From assembly GCF_048771995.1 (NCBI RefSeq), contig NC_133026.1, positions 146,968,501 to 147,032,500 on the forward strand: a DNA stretch of 64,000 bases, given 5' to 3'. Under the pieces are notes generated by a model, which saw nothing but the letters and a program-made list of their open reading frames with translations, was not told the origin of the DNA and searched no databases. This DNA is from Taeniopygia guttata (lineage: Eukaryota; Chordata; Aves; Passeriformes; Estrildidae). Positions 1 to 11,750 of this stretch are shown piece by piece (within the stretch, counting starts at the first letter, position 1; every line of letters begins with the position of its first letter). Position numbers and translations under genes: made by a program.

Positions 1-1827
1 ACCACACTTTTCAAATCATCTTACAGGCAGATCATTGCCATTACTGTACTTATTGGTTTCCTTAAATACCAAAATATATCAAGGAGTAAAAAGGGATTGT
101 TTAAGCAGGTACATTTCCCACAAAACATTGTATTAACCACGCTCTAGCATAGCTCTAAAATCAATAGATTTCTGTCTGGGAGACAAAAGCAGGAAAGGTC
201 AGGGGGTGGGTTATTGTGAACAGGTTGGTGATCAATCCTGGCTGAAGACATGACTTTCCAGTTCCCATACTACAGAAAACCCCAGCCCCCACTGCATTTT
301 GTTGTGTTATGCTTTTCCCATTATGCAATGTGGTTTTAAGAAGTGCACCCTACAGATTGTGACTGCTTTGCTAATATTCTCATCAAGCCAAAGTGTTCAG
401 TTGTTGCAGCACAGTGGGTGGAGTGGGGGGATATAATCTTTAAAAATAGATCCTAAAGTCTTTACTTAGATTGCAAAAAAAATTCTTAAAAAAAAATTAA
501 AAGAAATCCAAGCTACCACATACTCCCCCATTCATCTGAAAGTGATTTGTTGGCAAGAATAGAAATTTGGTTTCCAAGGTACAGTGAAAGAGCATAGAGA
601 CAGCCTGAGGAATGGGATAAATATGCCATATTTCTCAGTTACACAAGGTGCTGTAGCTAAGGGAAGAGGCAAAGGGGGTACCAGTATGAAGCTGCTTGCC
701 AAAAACGCCCCAGAACATTTGCATGTAATGCCTTGTGTTGGAAAGTGGAGTACAGGTGTGACTCACTGCTGAGGCAGCCGTGCCAGCCGCTCTGCACAGA
801 CCCTGCAGGGCTCAGAGATCCTTTACAGCTTGCTCAGACAAATTCCATGTGCCAGCTGCTCCTTGAATGGGGACAGGCTCCCTCCAGCTTTCACAGAAGG
901 ACCCAGTGACACTTGCACTGCTTGTGATCCTTCAATGGGTCTGAATCCTGCGGGAGTTTCTGGCAGCGCTGGCACCTTTGCTGCAAAAATCAGTATTTAG
1001 AGAGATGCAGCCCTGCATGGCCCTTTCACAGGCTGCCAGCTCTCCTTGCCTGCAGAAACACAGCCAGTCCTCCCAGATGTACCAAGGGACAGGGAGGGTT
1101 TCCATATGCACCTGAGGCTGGGACAGGGATGGTGACAAGTTGGGTGTAGGGGCATGACACCCAGATCCTTGTGGTGGCTGCTCCCTGCAGAGCCCCTTGC
1201 AAGAGAGGGGGGATTTAACTGCACCTTAATTTGCACACAGCTCTGAGGCTCCTGCTGAGCCTGGGGCAAAGCAGCAGAGGCTGTGGGAGAAGGGTTTGGA
1301 TGAGCAGCCCCTTCACATGCTGAGCTGCTTTGTGGGAGTCACAGCCTGTGGTGGGATGAGTTTCACTAAGGCTGGAGCGTTCTCAGCGCTGGTTTTCATG
1401 GAGATGTCTGTTCTCATGCTCAGCCTGCAGGCCAGAGGTTCTCAGCTGGATGTCCACCCATTGTTCAGGTGCTGGCTCAAGTCTGCCTGGGCTCCTGTTG
1501 CAGCTTGGCCAGTTCTCCACACAGGACCCCTTTTGCTCCTGTGCACCCAGAGGGTCCTGGAACCCTGCAAAGGGGGCACTGCCACCTCAGATGGCAAGGT
1601 GGGCTCAACTGGATTGTGAACGAGTCAGAAATGAGAGATAAGAAAATAACACCAGTGCTGGAGAGGAGAGAGCAATGTGCTTCAGTCTGCCATGGGCGGA
1701 GTAGCCTGGGAAAGCTCCAGTACGTGAAGTAAAGACCAGGCTAACTGTGCTGACCTCCTTGTGAGGTTCATTCTGTGATCCAGCTTTCTCCAGACACCAT
1801 TTTTAGCATAAAAAATTGCTTTAGCTG

Positions 1828-1855
1828 TCAATCAGTCAATCAATCAATCAATCAA
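1828..1855. repeat. (ATCA)n short tetranucleotide run
   Basis: The sequence tcaatcagtcaatcaatcaatcaatcaacc is about seven near-perfect copies of a 4-bp unit with one G interruption early on. Confidence 0.85.
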
Positions 1856-2739
1856 CCTCATTGATGTTAAACCTCTACCCTTAGTGGAATATTACCTGGA
1901 AACTGATACACAACAATGGATAGTGGCCATTCAATTTCATTCCAACTTCTTCCCTTCAGAAGGAAGAGATCTCAGCTCTGTCTTATGCAGAGAAGTCCCT
2001 CAACCCATATTTCCCATTCCACAGCCCATGTGAACTTCTCCTCAATCTTGTGGTGATGTGGAGGTCAGCCAAGGGCAAGGAGATGCCCTGGATTCACTAC
2101 AGAGAAAACATCCAAAGACACTCATAGATACAAATTTTCTTCTCCTATGAAGTACTTTTGCATTCCTGGTTTATCCCATAAAAACTCCCAGCCCGGGACC
2201 CTTTTTCCAGGTGGCCCCAGCTGGAAGCATCTACAAACTCCTGTGGTGGGGTGGGAAAAGACACCAACTTTCTGTGTGTCCTTCCAGCCTGTGGGAATGC
2301 TGGGGGGAAGAATGAACAGTTTGAAAGACATCAAGACCCAGACATATCCCTTCTGTGAACTGCCCACAGTGTAGCCAAAGCTTCTTGCAGGTTATTTTGA
2401 ATTGTGTCCTGTAAGTCAATAAAAGAAAAAAGAGACAGAGATAAGACACCAAGCACACTTCTTGTGCCTCTGCCTGAAACGACAGCACAGAAATGCCCCA
2501 GCTCAGTGATGCCCTGGCTCCTGCACGGCAGTGCACAGCACTGATCTACCCCTTGGGCAGAGATATTTCTCACAGTTACTTTTGAGGCTGAGAGACCCCT
2601 TACCCAACACCTGATATCTAGAAGGAGATAATAAATATTTCACATTGGGCTTACAAGTATATCGTATGCAAACACCATACATCCAGCTATAGGTTAAGTA
2701 TTTGAAGTTAAGTAAGTAGAAGAGTGTTTGACCACTTTT

Positions 2740-2940
2740 AAAATCACTTTTGGAATCATTGTCAAATCACTGTCTAAACTATCATTCAAATAATCACCAA
2801 AATCGCCATTAAATATCTGCCAAATCATTGTCAACTCCTTGTTAAATCTCTGTTTCACTAACATTCAATTATTGCTTAATCACCAATTGATTTTCAATCA
2901 ATCACCAATTAATTTCCATCTGATCATTATTTGATCATTA
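2740..2940. repeat. Degenerate AATCA-rich array
   Basis: About 200 bp in which the core AATCA or ATCATT recurs every 10-14 bases: aatcactttt, aatcattgtc, aatcactgtc, aatcaccaaa, aatcgcc, aatcattgtc, then two copies of aatcaccaatt. It looks like a decayed minisatellite or an old expansion of the same ATCA-type unit seen at 1828-1855. No coding potential is seen. Confidence 0.6.
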
Positions 2941-3845
2941 ATAAAAACTTTAAGTTAACCCCATAGCTATGCTTTCTCATAATTCTCCTCTGACAGAAGT
3001 CTCAAGGAGATATGGTGAAGTAAAGTAAATAAATTTTGGCACATTCAGCCCCAAGCCCCCCAGCTGTGCCCAGAGGTCACCTCACTGAAACACCACACTC
3101 CCCTATGGAACATGGAGCTCTACTGAAGCTGAGCTGGAAATGCATATGATTCATAATGCAGATAGCATCTAATGGTTGGGTTATTTTCCTTCAATAAACC
3201 TTTCCTGAACCCAACAATTTTTCCTTTCTGTGTCCCCACCCCTCATCCTGCTTCCGCCAATAAAGGCATTTCCTATTGCAGCCACAGGAACGCTCCATCA
3301 CATCCATGCCAAAATTTCCTACAGCCTTCCCAACATTTGTACCCTGAAATGCCTGAATCTGCATGAAGGCTTTCACACAGCTGAACAGTTCTTCTCACAG
3401 AGCAACTGGAGAAGAGCTCAGCAAGATGCTGAAAAGCCAACCAGCAGGTAGCTGGGTCAGCTCTGCTCCTCCTTCCCTGACAGCAGTTGGTGTAAACCTC
3501 TGCAGGGAGTGGAGGAGGGAATGGAGCATCCCTGTGTTGAAGCAATGCTCTGTCTCCTCTGGACTCAGCCATCACAAGTTTCAGCTCCAGGCTTTTGTTT
3601 TGAAATCCCTAATTTTCATGGTGTGCTTATTGATTTGAGCCGATAAAGCATTGGGTAGATCAAATACCTCATTAACTTTCAGGGGAGTTACATTGCATCC
3701 TGATTCCACAATTTAGATATTTTGTTGCAGAGCTATACTAGATTTGGGTATTAAATCAACTTTTAAATATTTTTTTCAATGAATATGAACATGGGTTATT
3801 CCTGGGTGGAGGAACATTATTGCTGCAAGCCTGAACTGTGCTCAG

Positions 3846-3875
3846 TCTCACCTGGAACAGTCTCACCTGGAACAG
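3846..3875. repeat. Two-copy 15-bp tandem repeat
   Basis: tctcacctggaacag is repeated exactly twice head to tail. A third partial copy (ctcagtctc before, tct after) suggests replication slippage. Confidence 0.9.
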
Positions 3876-4977
3876 TCTACACTCAGGGGAAAGGTGTAGC
3901 TCTGGTGACATGGTGGGTGCTATCATCTGTGTTTTGCTCACTGGAAAGGTCCCACCCAAGCCCTGTTTGCACTCAGTGAGCATGAGGTGTCCCTGCTGTA
4001 GAGATAAGGGGGGAATGGTGACACTGGGGTGGCCCTGCAGGACTGGCAGTGCTCCTGTGGCCCAGGCTGCAGGATCTGGCTGGAGGGATCAGTGCAGGGA
4101 AGATTTCAGGCTGTGCTGTGCAGCTCCTCGGGAAAACAGCAGCACTGCTTTTCAGAAAGATTATTTTTCATTTGATTTCACTTTTTCTTGCCAGTAAAAG
4201 ATTCTTGCAAACACTGAGCTTTTAAATTAAAGGGAGTTAATGAAAGTGTACCTGTGGTAACTATTACCAGGTCCCTGTACATTCAACGGTCGCATTAAGA
4301 TGATTTCTTATTATCTCTAAATCCATTCCAGAGGTATGTTCTTGCTGTTACAGCCCTCCTGTGCACCATTGCAGGTGCAGGTTTGCTGCCCAGCATGGAA
4401 GATAAAATACAGTCCAGCTGTGTTGCTACAGCCCTGACTTGGTTTTTCAATTTTTTTTTCCTGAGACAGAGGAGCGGAGGCTTACCAAGAGTCCTGCTCA
4501 ACCTTGCCTGTGGATAAAGCATGTTCTTGTATCCACATCCCCTGGGCATTCCTAATGCAAATGGATACTCCACCTAAAAGGAGAAATCTTTTGTTCTAAG
4601 AACAGCAATGCAGTTTTCAGCTGAGACTGTGCTCTGTTGTAAGAAACAATATTAAACAAGACAGAAATTGAATATTATTTTGGTATAGACAAAGCTGTCA
4701 CAGCCTCTCCAGCCCCCTGAATGGATTAGGCAAGGTTTACTAGTAAGACAGACTGTCCAAAATATATTTGGTGCATTGTCAGTCACAGACAGCCCATGAA
4801 ATACACATTTTCATCCAGCAGTTGCTTCATTTTGATTGAACCAGGCTTTTGTCCCTGAGCTCTTCTCTCTGATACAGATGGGGAGTTTTGCCACTCTTTT
4901 AGTTTTGGTCCAATTCTGAGTGATTGATTGTTCCTAATTCACGATGTCTTGACTTTTCTTGAGTGGGATATTTATTT

Positions 4978-5165
4978 GCTGAGAGGTCAGGTCAAACACT
5001 AGAAGCAGCTTCCTAGAGAACTGGTCAGTTCCCCGAGCATGTCAGTACTTAAGAATGATTTGGATAATGACCTTAATAACTTGCTTTAATTTTTGGTCAG
5101 CCCCGGAGTGGTCAACAGTTGGACTGGATGACCATTTTAGGTCCCTTCCAACTGAAAAAGCCTTC
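4978..5165 (+). mobile_element. CR1 LINE 3' end, heavily truncated
   Basis: The stretch from 'gagaggtcaggtcaaacac' through 'cttcctagagaactggtcag' and 'ggtcagccccggagtggtcaacagttggactggatgacc' to 'ggtcccttccaactgaaa' follows the standard 3' UTR of avian CR1 elements. As for most CR1 copies it is 5' truncated. Elements of this type end in short pentanucleotide tails such as attct. Here the tail position is taken over by the long array that starts immediately after. Subfamily is not assigned. Confidence 0.7.
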
Positions 5166-5845
5166 TCTCTTCTCTTCTCTTCTCTTCTCTTCTCTTCTCT
5201 TCTCTTCTCTTCTCTTCTCTTCTCTTCTCTTCTCTTCTCTTCTCTTCTCTTCTCTTCTCTTCTCTTCTCTTCTCTTCTCTTCTCTTCTCTTCTCTTCTCT
5301 TCTCTTCTCTTCTCCTCTCTTCTCCTCTCCTCTCCTCTCCTCTCCTCTCCTCTCCTCTCCTCTCCTCTCCTCTCCTCTCCTCTCCTCTCCTCTCCTCTCC
5401 TCTCCTCTCCTCTCCTCTCCTCTCCTCTCCTCTCCTCTCCTCTCCTCTCCTCTCCTCTCCTCTCCTCTCCTCTCCTCTCCTCTCCTCTCCTCTCCTCTCC
5501 TCTCCTCTCCTCTCCTCTCCTCTCCTCTCCTCTCCTCTCCTCTCCTCTCCTCTCCTCTCCTCTCCTCTCCTCTCCTCTCCTCTCCTCTCCTCTCCTCTCC
5601 TCTCCTCTCCTCTCCTCTCCTCTCCTCTCCTCTCCTCTCCTCTCCTCTCCTCTCCTCTCCTCTCCTCTCCTCTCCTCTCCTCTCCTCTCCTCTCCTCTCC
5701 TCTCCTCTCCTCTCCTCTCCTCTCCTCTCCTCTCCTCTCCTCTCCTCTCCTCTCCTCTCCTCTCCTCTCCTCTCCTCTCCTCTCCTCTCCTCTCCTCTCC
5801 TCTCCTCTCCTCTCCTCTCCTCTCCTCTCCTCTCCTCTCCTCTCC
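5166..5845. repeat. Giant pentanucleotide array, (TCTCT)29 then (TCTCC)105
   Basis: This is 680 bp of pure pyrimidine on the plus strand and pure purine on the minus strand. In a fixed 5-bp register from 5166 there are 29 copies of tctct (5166-5310), one tctcc (5311-5315), one tctct (5316-5320) and then 105 uninterrupted copies of tctcc (5321-5845). The array ends abruptly at 'cccccctg'. It begins where the tail of the adjacent CR1 should be. The roughly 250-300-codon open frames across it on both strands are artefacts of a 5-bp repeat without stops. Such tracts can adopt triplex DNA, and the GGAGA strand has closely spaced GG pairs that could stack in quadruplex-like folds. Assembled copy number may differ from the true one. 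Confidence 0.98.
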
Positions 5846-7783
5846 CCCCTGTTGCTGTTGTTGGACCCCCAAGCAGCAGCTGAGGGTGCCTGGTCCGTGC
5901 TCTCCCTTGCTCACGTTGGGGTTGTTGCACACTCTGGCTGTCACTGCCTGCAGCTCCTGAGCCTCCTTTACTAATGTGAATTACAGTATCCACCAGACAG
6001 AAGCTTGAAAACAGTTAGGAGTTGCCTTTTTATCTTCAGGTGGAAGTGAGAAAAAGAGCTGCTGAAGTGTTTCCTCCTGGGAAAGACTGTGGAATAAAAA
6101 TAAACTTTGGGTCAAAGTAAGCAAAGCCATTTCTACACACGTGTGAGACAGTTGTCTTTCACTCCTGAGCTCTGTGGGCTGGTCTGAGGAACTCTGTCCT
6201 TCTAGGCAGCAAGAATCTTCTCCCAGATCCCATCCCACCCTCCCCTGGACACAAGCAATATTTGGGAAGTTCTGAATATGGCAGAGAGCCACCACTGCTT
6301 TGGAGTGCCATGGAGCTGGGGGGTGGCTGTGCCCATCTGCAGTGCCAGGGCCTGATGTGCCCTTAAGGGTTTGGAAGAGGAGCTGGGAGCCTCATCAGCA
6401 GTGCTGGGTGAGATGTGGCATTTAGCAAAGCTAAACTTGCTGCATGGCAGCTTCACTTCAGCATTTCTCGTGTGGCACTGGGACTGAGCACAAAGATGTT
6501 GTCACTAAGCAACAAAACAAGAATTTGGCAAGAGATTGTGAGGTGATACTAAACCTCCTCCCCTCCTTCCTCCTCTCCACTGCACCAAGGCCACCAGAAC
6601 CAGTCTTACCTATGTGGTGGTGGGGAGCCAGCAGTGGACAAGAGTGTTGTGGATTAATTCAAACCAAATGTGCCAGGTGTGAAGAGAGAGCCCACACAGG
6701 CAGGAGTCTTGGTGTTCTCTCAGTGCCTGACCTTGGGATCAGGCACTGAGAGAGCAGTAAGAGACAGCAGAGCAAGGCAGGAGGTGGACAAGGCATGAGA
6801 TGCACTTGAACACAGAGAGGGAAGATTCCATCCCCAGCACAGGGCTCAAGACTCTCTCTGAGCATTCCAAACCCAGAAACCCAGGGCTTGAACGAACAGG
6901 AAAAATTTTATGGTCTACTTGCAGAAAAGAGACACTGAGAACAGTGAGGGGCTATGAAATAAATAAATCTGATGTCAGAAAAAAATACCCTGAAACTAAA
7001 AATCTAAAGAAACTAGGGGAGAAAGATGTTTGGAACCAAGCAAAAGAGATGTGAGCAAGACTGGTGCAGGGGATATTTTGGTATTGAAAACTGACATCTG
7101 CCTGGTCTGTGCCTTTGCATTGCCATCAAAACAACCAGCCAATGTCCCCAGCATGACAAGAAGAGGCAAACTGACCCCAGTGATGGTGATGGGTGGCACG
7201 TTTCCATTAGTGTCCTGCATGTGCAAACAGATAGAGCGTCACCTCCCAGCTGCCAAAACACTGCTGCCTTATCTACAGCACAGCCAGGGGTGCAGGGAAC
7301 AGAGAGAGGGAAAATATGACCATGCTCATTCAGGAACAGCTCAAAAAGCCTCTCAGCTGAAGGTCTCATCAGGGCAGGTTTGCACAAAGCTGAGATAAAG
7401 TGGAGCAGGTTTTCCTCTTTCCCTGGACATTTCACATGGGTGCCCCCCAGGAGAGCTGCATTTCCCCATCATGTGGCTCCTTGCTGACAGGCTGCCTGGT
7501 GCCCTGCTTGCCCAGAAGGTCACCCTGCACCTGACCCACGGTGGGTGTAGTGAAAAGAAAAAGTACTGGGAATGACACATAGTCCTCATGTTTGTACCAC
7601 AGAGCCTGTAAATTCCATGTTTAAAAAGCTGAACCCCATGGAACTGCATTATGGATGGAGAGGGAAAGGGGTTTGGTCTGTCTCATCTCCAAGAAATGAG
7701 TCTCCTGTGCTCAGAGTTGGGGTTCAGAGATGTGTCCCTGGGTCCTCTGAAACTTTTAAACACATTTGCTAGCTTCATCCTTG
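5846..7783. other. Intergenic, no gene recognised
   Basis: Mixed-composition single-copy-looking DNA with no protein-like open frame. The only clear structure is the perfect inverted repeat at 6716-6753. Confidence 0.6.
6716..6753. repeat. Perfect 15-bp inverted repeat, 8-nt spacer
   Basis: The left arm, tctctcagtgcctga (6716-6730), is the exact reverse complement of tcaggcactgagaga (6739-6753), around the loop ccttggga. It would form a 15-bp stem hairpin in RNA or a small cruciform in DNA. The stem stops abruptly, with only G-T wobble at the next position. Whether it is transcribed is unknown. Confidence 0.9.
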
Positions 7784-8025
7784 TTTGATGGAACAGGACA
7801 TGGGGATTTATAGAACAAGGGGGAATGGCTTTAAACTGACAGAAAATAGGTTTAGATTTCTCATTAGGAAAAAATTCTTTACTGTGAGCATGGTGAGGCC
7901 CTGGCAGAGGCTGCCCAGAGAAGCTGTGGATGCTCTATCCCTGGAAATGTTGAAGGTCAGGCTGGATAGGGCTTTGAGCAACCTGGTCTAGTGAAAGGTG
8001 TCTCAAGGTTCCTTCCAACCCAGAT
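7784..8025 (+). mobile_element. CR1 LINE 3' fragment
   Basis: It runs from 'gatggaacaggacatggggatttatagaacaagggggaatggctttaaactgac' through 'attctttactgtgagcatggtgaggccctggcagaggctgcccagagaagctgtgg' to 'gagcaacctggtctagtgaaaggtgtc'. A deletion of roughly 35 bp then removes the usual 'cctgcccatggcaggggg' block before 'ggttccttccaaccc'. The terminal octamer-like tail is lost. The copy is 5' truncated and noncoding. Confidence 0.9.
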
Positions 8026-11000
8026 TTTTTGAGAAGCACAGATCTTGTGGCTCCTGTTCATATCCAGTGTTTTTTAATAAAGAGGTTGTGTTAAGAACAT
8101 CACTGATCCCTCCTGTTGTTTCTCTCAACAGAGCTTGTGTGACCCTGAGCCCCCAGCATGGACAAGCTTTAGAGGATGTGATTTCATATTGAAATCAAGA
8201 GCAGCAACATTTGGTGAGCTGCATGAAAGGGAAATCTGGCAGATTCACCCAATACTTCTTTTGAAAATAATATTCCAAAGCATTTGTACCTATTTTATCT
8301 TATTTTTGTGTGACATTTAAATGCACATTATCCATGGGGTTTGTTCTGACACCACATGCAAGTGGCTAATATTGATACTCAATTCAAATATTCTGGAGCT
8401 GGGCCAGGTCCCAGTGCCCTCCTGAAGAAACTTGTGAAGACACAGACCCAGCCAGGACTTCAGCCAAGAGTGGAAAGACAGGAGCATCTTCTTTCTCTTC
8501 CACTTGTGAAAAGAGTCTTGTGAGAGTCAGCTCTGCACAGGAATGAGAGATTTTAATACATTATCATGTTCAAGTCTTATTTCATGACTCTTCTGTTCTT
8601 CTCTTTACTTAATTTTCATTCACATTACCTTTGCACTTGTGCTTTCTCCAGGGATCTGCAGACACCCTGGCTGGCAAGGTGACATCCTGCTGGGGTGACA
8701 TCCTTCTGCATCCCTGGAGTCCATGCCCTCAAAACACACCACACACATTTGCGGCAGACACATCCAAATGCTGTATGTGTTCCATAAAACCTTTTAATTC
8801 TCAGGAGCCTGTGGCCTTTCTCAAGCCAGAGGTGAGGAAAAGCAATCATTATTAAACTGGTGAATTGAGAGTTGGAGGTAAGGGGTTGTGGTGGTGGGAT
8901 TGGTGTTGGTGTTTTGTTGGTTTGGTTTGGGGTTTCTGTAGGAACAAAAAAAAAAAAAAAAGCTGAAAGGGGCAACAGTTCCCTGTTTCACAGTTCCTAA
9001 GGTCACACTTCATATTAAGGTTCCATTTAGAAAGAGCATATAATTCCTTGATACATGTTGAGGTGATTGATGAATCATTTATTGTGTATTGCTATTGAAC
9101 TGCTGGTCTCCAGAGCTGTGATTTACCCATCTATAATACCTGCAGCTGCCGTGGACACGGCCATCGATAATGCTGGGACACAAAGTATTTGTGTGCATAA
9201 CGTGCTTACCACATCTAACATTTATGAATGCTTTATAAACAATTTATAAATGAAATCTTAATATACAGCATAACCTATTTTTAATGTTGTGGCAGTTACA
9301 TAACCTGTTTCACCTTGATTCATCTCAGTTAACTTTGGGCACCTTGTGGAGGTGTCTCTCTTTGTAGCCTTGTACCATTTCCCTCTGAATTTTTTCCCCT
9401 CCCTTCTTCCCACTGCTCATTTACTCCTGTTCTGCCCCAAAAGTTCTGATCTGGGACGCTGCAATCTCACAGCCTCCTGTGTGATGATGCTGCTTCACAT
9501 CATCAACTCACTCACGTGTGCACACACTAAAGGAAAACACTCCCCTGCCTTTTCTTTGCCCTTTTTGACCCAAACCCATTGCATGGGTTCAGCCTTGTGT
9601 GGCCACACAAAGAGGTGGTTCAGGCAGAGGAATGGGGAGGGAATAGCATCTCTGGATGTGAACTGTTGGGAAAGGTGCTGGAAAGAAGATGCCTGAATCA
9701 GACCATGGCATCACTTCAGCCACCGGCCTGGAGCAGTTTGTAAGGACATGGGCAGACTCTGGAAAGCAGAAGGGCCCAGTTTCTGACATAGATTAGTGAT
9801 GACATCCTCATAGTCATTAACAAGATGCTCATTGTTAAACTGTTTCAAAAGTTGGCCTGATTTCTCTCTGGCAGTGTATACATTATTTTGTTCAAGCTGA
9901 ATCCAGGCTGAAGGGGGCTGGAACTGCTCTTCTCCAGCCACAGCTCCAGAGAACGCTGGGCTGTAACAAGTTCTTCTCCGCAGAGGATCCATCACAGAAA
10001 TGGTGCTGAGCTGCCTCATTGTTAACACATGCCTTCCCTTATGCCAAGTGATTCCTGAGCAGCTCCTGAGGAGTTTTCCTGTGACTGTGAAGATGGAGAG
10101 GCTGGGAGGATGTGCAGGCACCAGCCCTTGGAGGAGAAACACTTGGAAGAGCAGCTGCAAGCAGGAGGTGGCTGAGCACTGCTTTGCCTGGTGCACAGTG
10201 CTGGGGACAATGTGGCTTCCCAGACAAGCCTGTGCATCTGATTTACACCTCCAGGGTGCATTTCTGTGGTTTATATAGCCTCACACTGAGCACATACTGG
10301 CCTGGAAGGACCCTCTGCACTCCCAGACTTGTATAAATGCAGTGCAGATTTTGGTGAGATGCCTTCTCCCTGTGTCAGGGTTCCAGGGAGCCAGTGGTGA
10401 CAGCCCATGCAACACACTGGCATGTGGGCCTTCATGTCAAATTTGCAGGTTCAGATGAAGATTGCACATCTGGGCACAGGGTTAGCAAATTTCCCTGGGA
10501 GTGTGTGACTGAGCTGTCAAAAGAGGGCCTATTAATGCATTATTAATGTGTTTTTATTGATGTGTTTAACATTAGGCACATGCTTGGATATCTGCTGAAT
10601 CAGGAACACAGGGACAGGAAGTGAGCAATGCATGTTAAATGACATGTCATTGACACACAAAACCCACTGGTGTTATGGAATTGATGCATCGTGGCCCAAA
10701 GTATCCTTCCAACAAGAAACACCAGATTGTAACAAAACAGACAAGTTCCTTTTCAACGGAAATAGCTCAAGATGATTTAAGGAGAGCACCAAACTCCAGT
10801 TTAACAGCTGAATTTGGGTTTGAAGCAATTTTTTCCCCAATATGAACCAAGTGTTAGAAGGGCTCTAACAGAGATGCAGAGGAAGGAAAAAAAAGAAAGG
10901 GACAAGTTGATCCTTTCTGTTGGGACCAAACAAAGACAAGCAGAAAAGTGCAGTGAGTGGAAGAGTCAGTGGGAAGGATGAGGTGAGAAAGAGCAAGATG

Positions 11001-11540
11001 AGAAGCTGAGAGCTAAAGAGATGCTGAACAACCCAAGAACCCTGACCTAACCCCAGAAGGAAACAGCTGTCATGGAACACTTGACACAAAAATTTTGTTC
11101 AGATCTTTTGTGTCTTCTGTATTAAGAAAAGAACATGAGTGTTTGAAAAGCTCTGTAAAGCAGCTACCAGTAGGAAAGCCTTCAAACCCCCCCTGTGCCC
11201 ACACAGCTGAGCTGCAGAAGGTTTGGTTCCATCCCAGGAGCTGGCAGCCAGCACTGCTCTGGGGTGTGCAGGGAAGCAGGACGGATGCACAGCCCCACTC
11301 CAGGGACAAACAAAGTGCCCACACCCAGGAAGGGAGCCAGAGGACTCAAGGAACGGAGGGTGCAGCTGGCCCTCACAAAGGAAACCTTAAGAGCTTCTAG
11401 ATTGGGAATCCAAACACAGGAGCCCCAGGACTGACAGAAGGAGTTCAGACAAGGCTGGGCATCAAACGGTTTTTAAGTGCTTGCAGTCTTCCAAGATGCT
11501 CCTTCCAGCCTTTGAACTGTTTCTTAAAGGATGGAAAGGG
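8026..11540. other. Intergenic, no gene recognised
   Basis: This stretch includes a GGT-rich patch with an A16 tract (8877-8961), a stretch resembling an old repeat (about 9070-9300) and an unexplained 161-codon minus-strand frame at 9711-10196. No frame matches a protein I know, and no clear splice or promoter context is visible. Confidence 0.55.
8877..8961. repeat. GGT-rich low-complexity patch followed by A16
   Basis: The run gtaaggggttgtggtggtgggattggtgttggtgttttgttggtttggtttgggg is followed within a few bases by 16 consecutive A residues (8946-8961). The G pairs and triplets could form a weak quadruplex on the plus strand. Confidence 0.75.
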
Positions 11541-11745
11541 TGATAGAATCTTAGAATGCTTTGGGCTGCAAGGAACATTTACAGGTCTAGTTCCAATCCT
11601 CCAGCAATGAGCAGGGATATCCTCAGCTGGATCAGGCTGTTCAGAGCCCTGTCTAACCCAACTTTGAATGTTTCCAGGGGTGGGGCAGCCATCTGGGCAA
11701 CCTGCGCCAGGGCCTCACCACCCCCAACATCAGCACTGGGACACT
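11541..11745 (-). mobile_element. CR1 LINE 3' fragment
   Basis: On the plus strand it reads as the reverse complement of a CR1 end: 'atagaatcttagaatgctttgggctgcaaggaac', 'ctagttccaatcctcc', 'agcagggatatcctcagctggatcaggctgttcagagccctgtctaaccc', 'tgtttccaggggtggggcagcc', 'gggcaacctgcgccagggcctcaccaccc'. It is about 200 bp and 5' truncated at the block where many CR1 copies stop. Confidence 0.9.
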
Positions 11746-11750
11746 GAGGC

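Larger units (their letters stand above)
1..4977. other. Intergenic, no gene recognised
   Basis: No open frame here resembles a known protein, and the longest are around 100-120 codons without splice context. GC content is mixed, with a richer part at about 0.8-1.6 kb. It holds an (ATCA)n run at 1828-1855, an AATCA-rich degenerate array at 2740-2940 and a 2-copy 15-bp tandem repeat at 3846-3875. By position it lies downstream of TRAPPC9. Confidence 0.6.

Noticed and set aside
5042..5993. Open frames of 250-301 codons on both strands (Arg-Gly-Glu-rich and Ser-Leu-Pro-rich)
   Set aside because: They are produced by a 5-bp repeat that lacks stop codons in every frame, so they are not genes.
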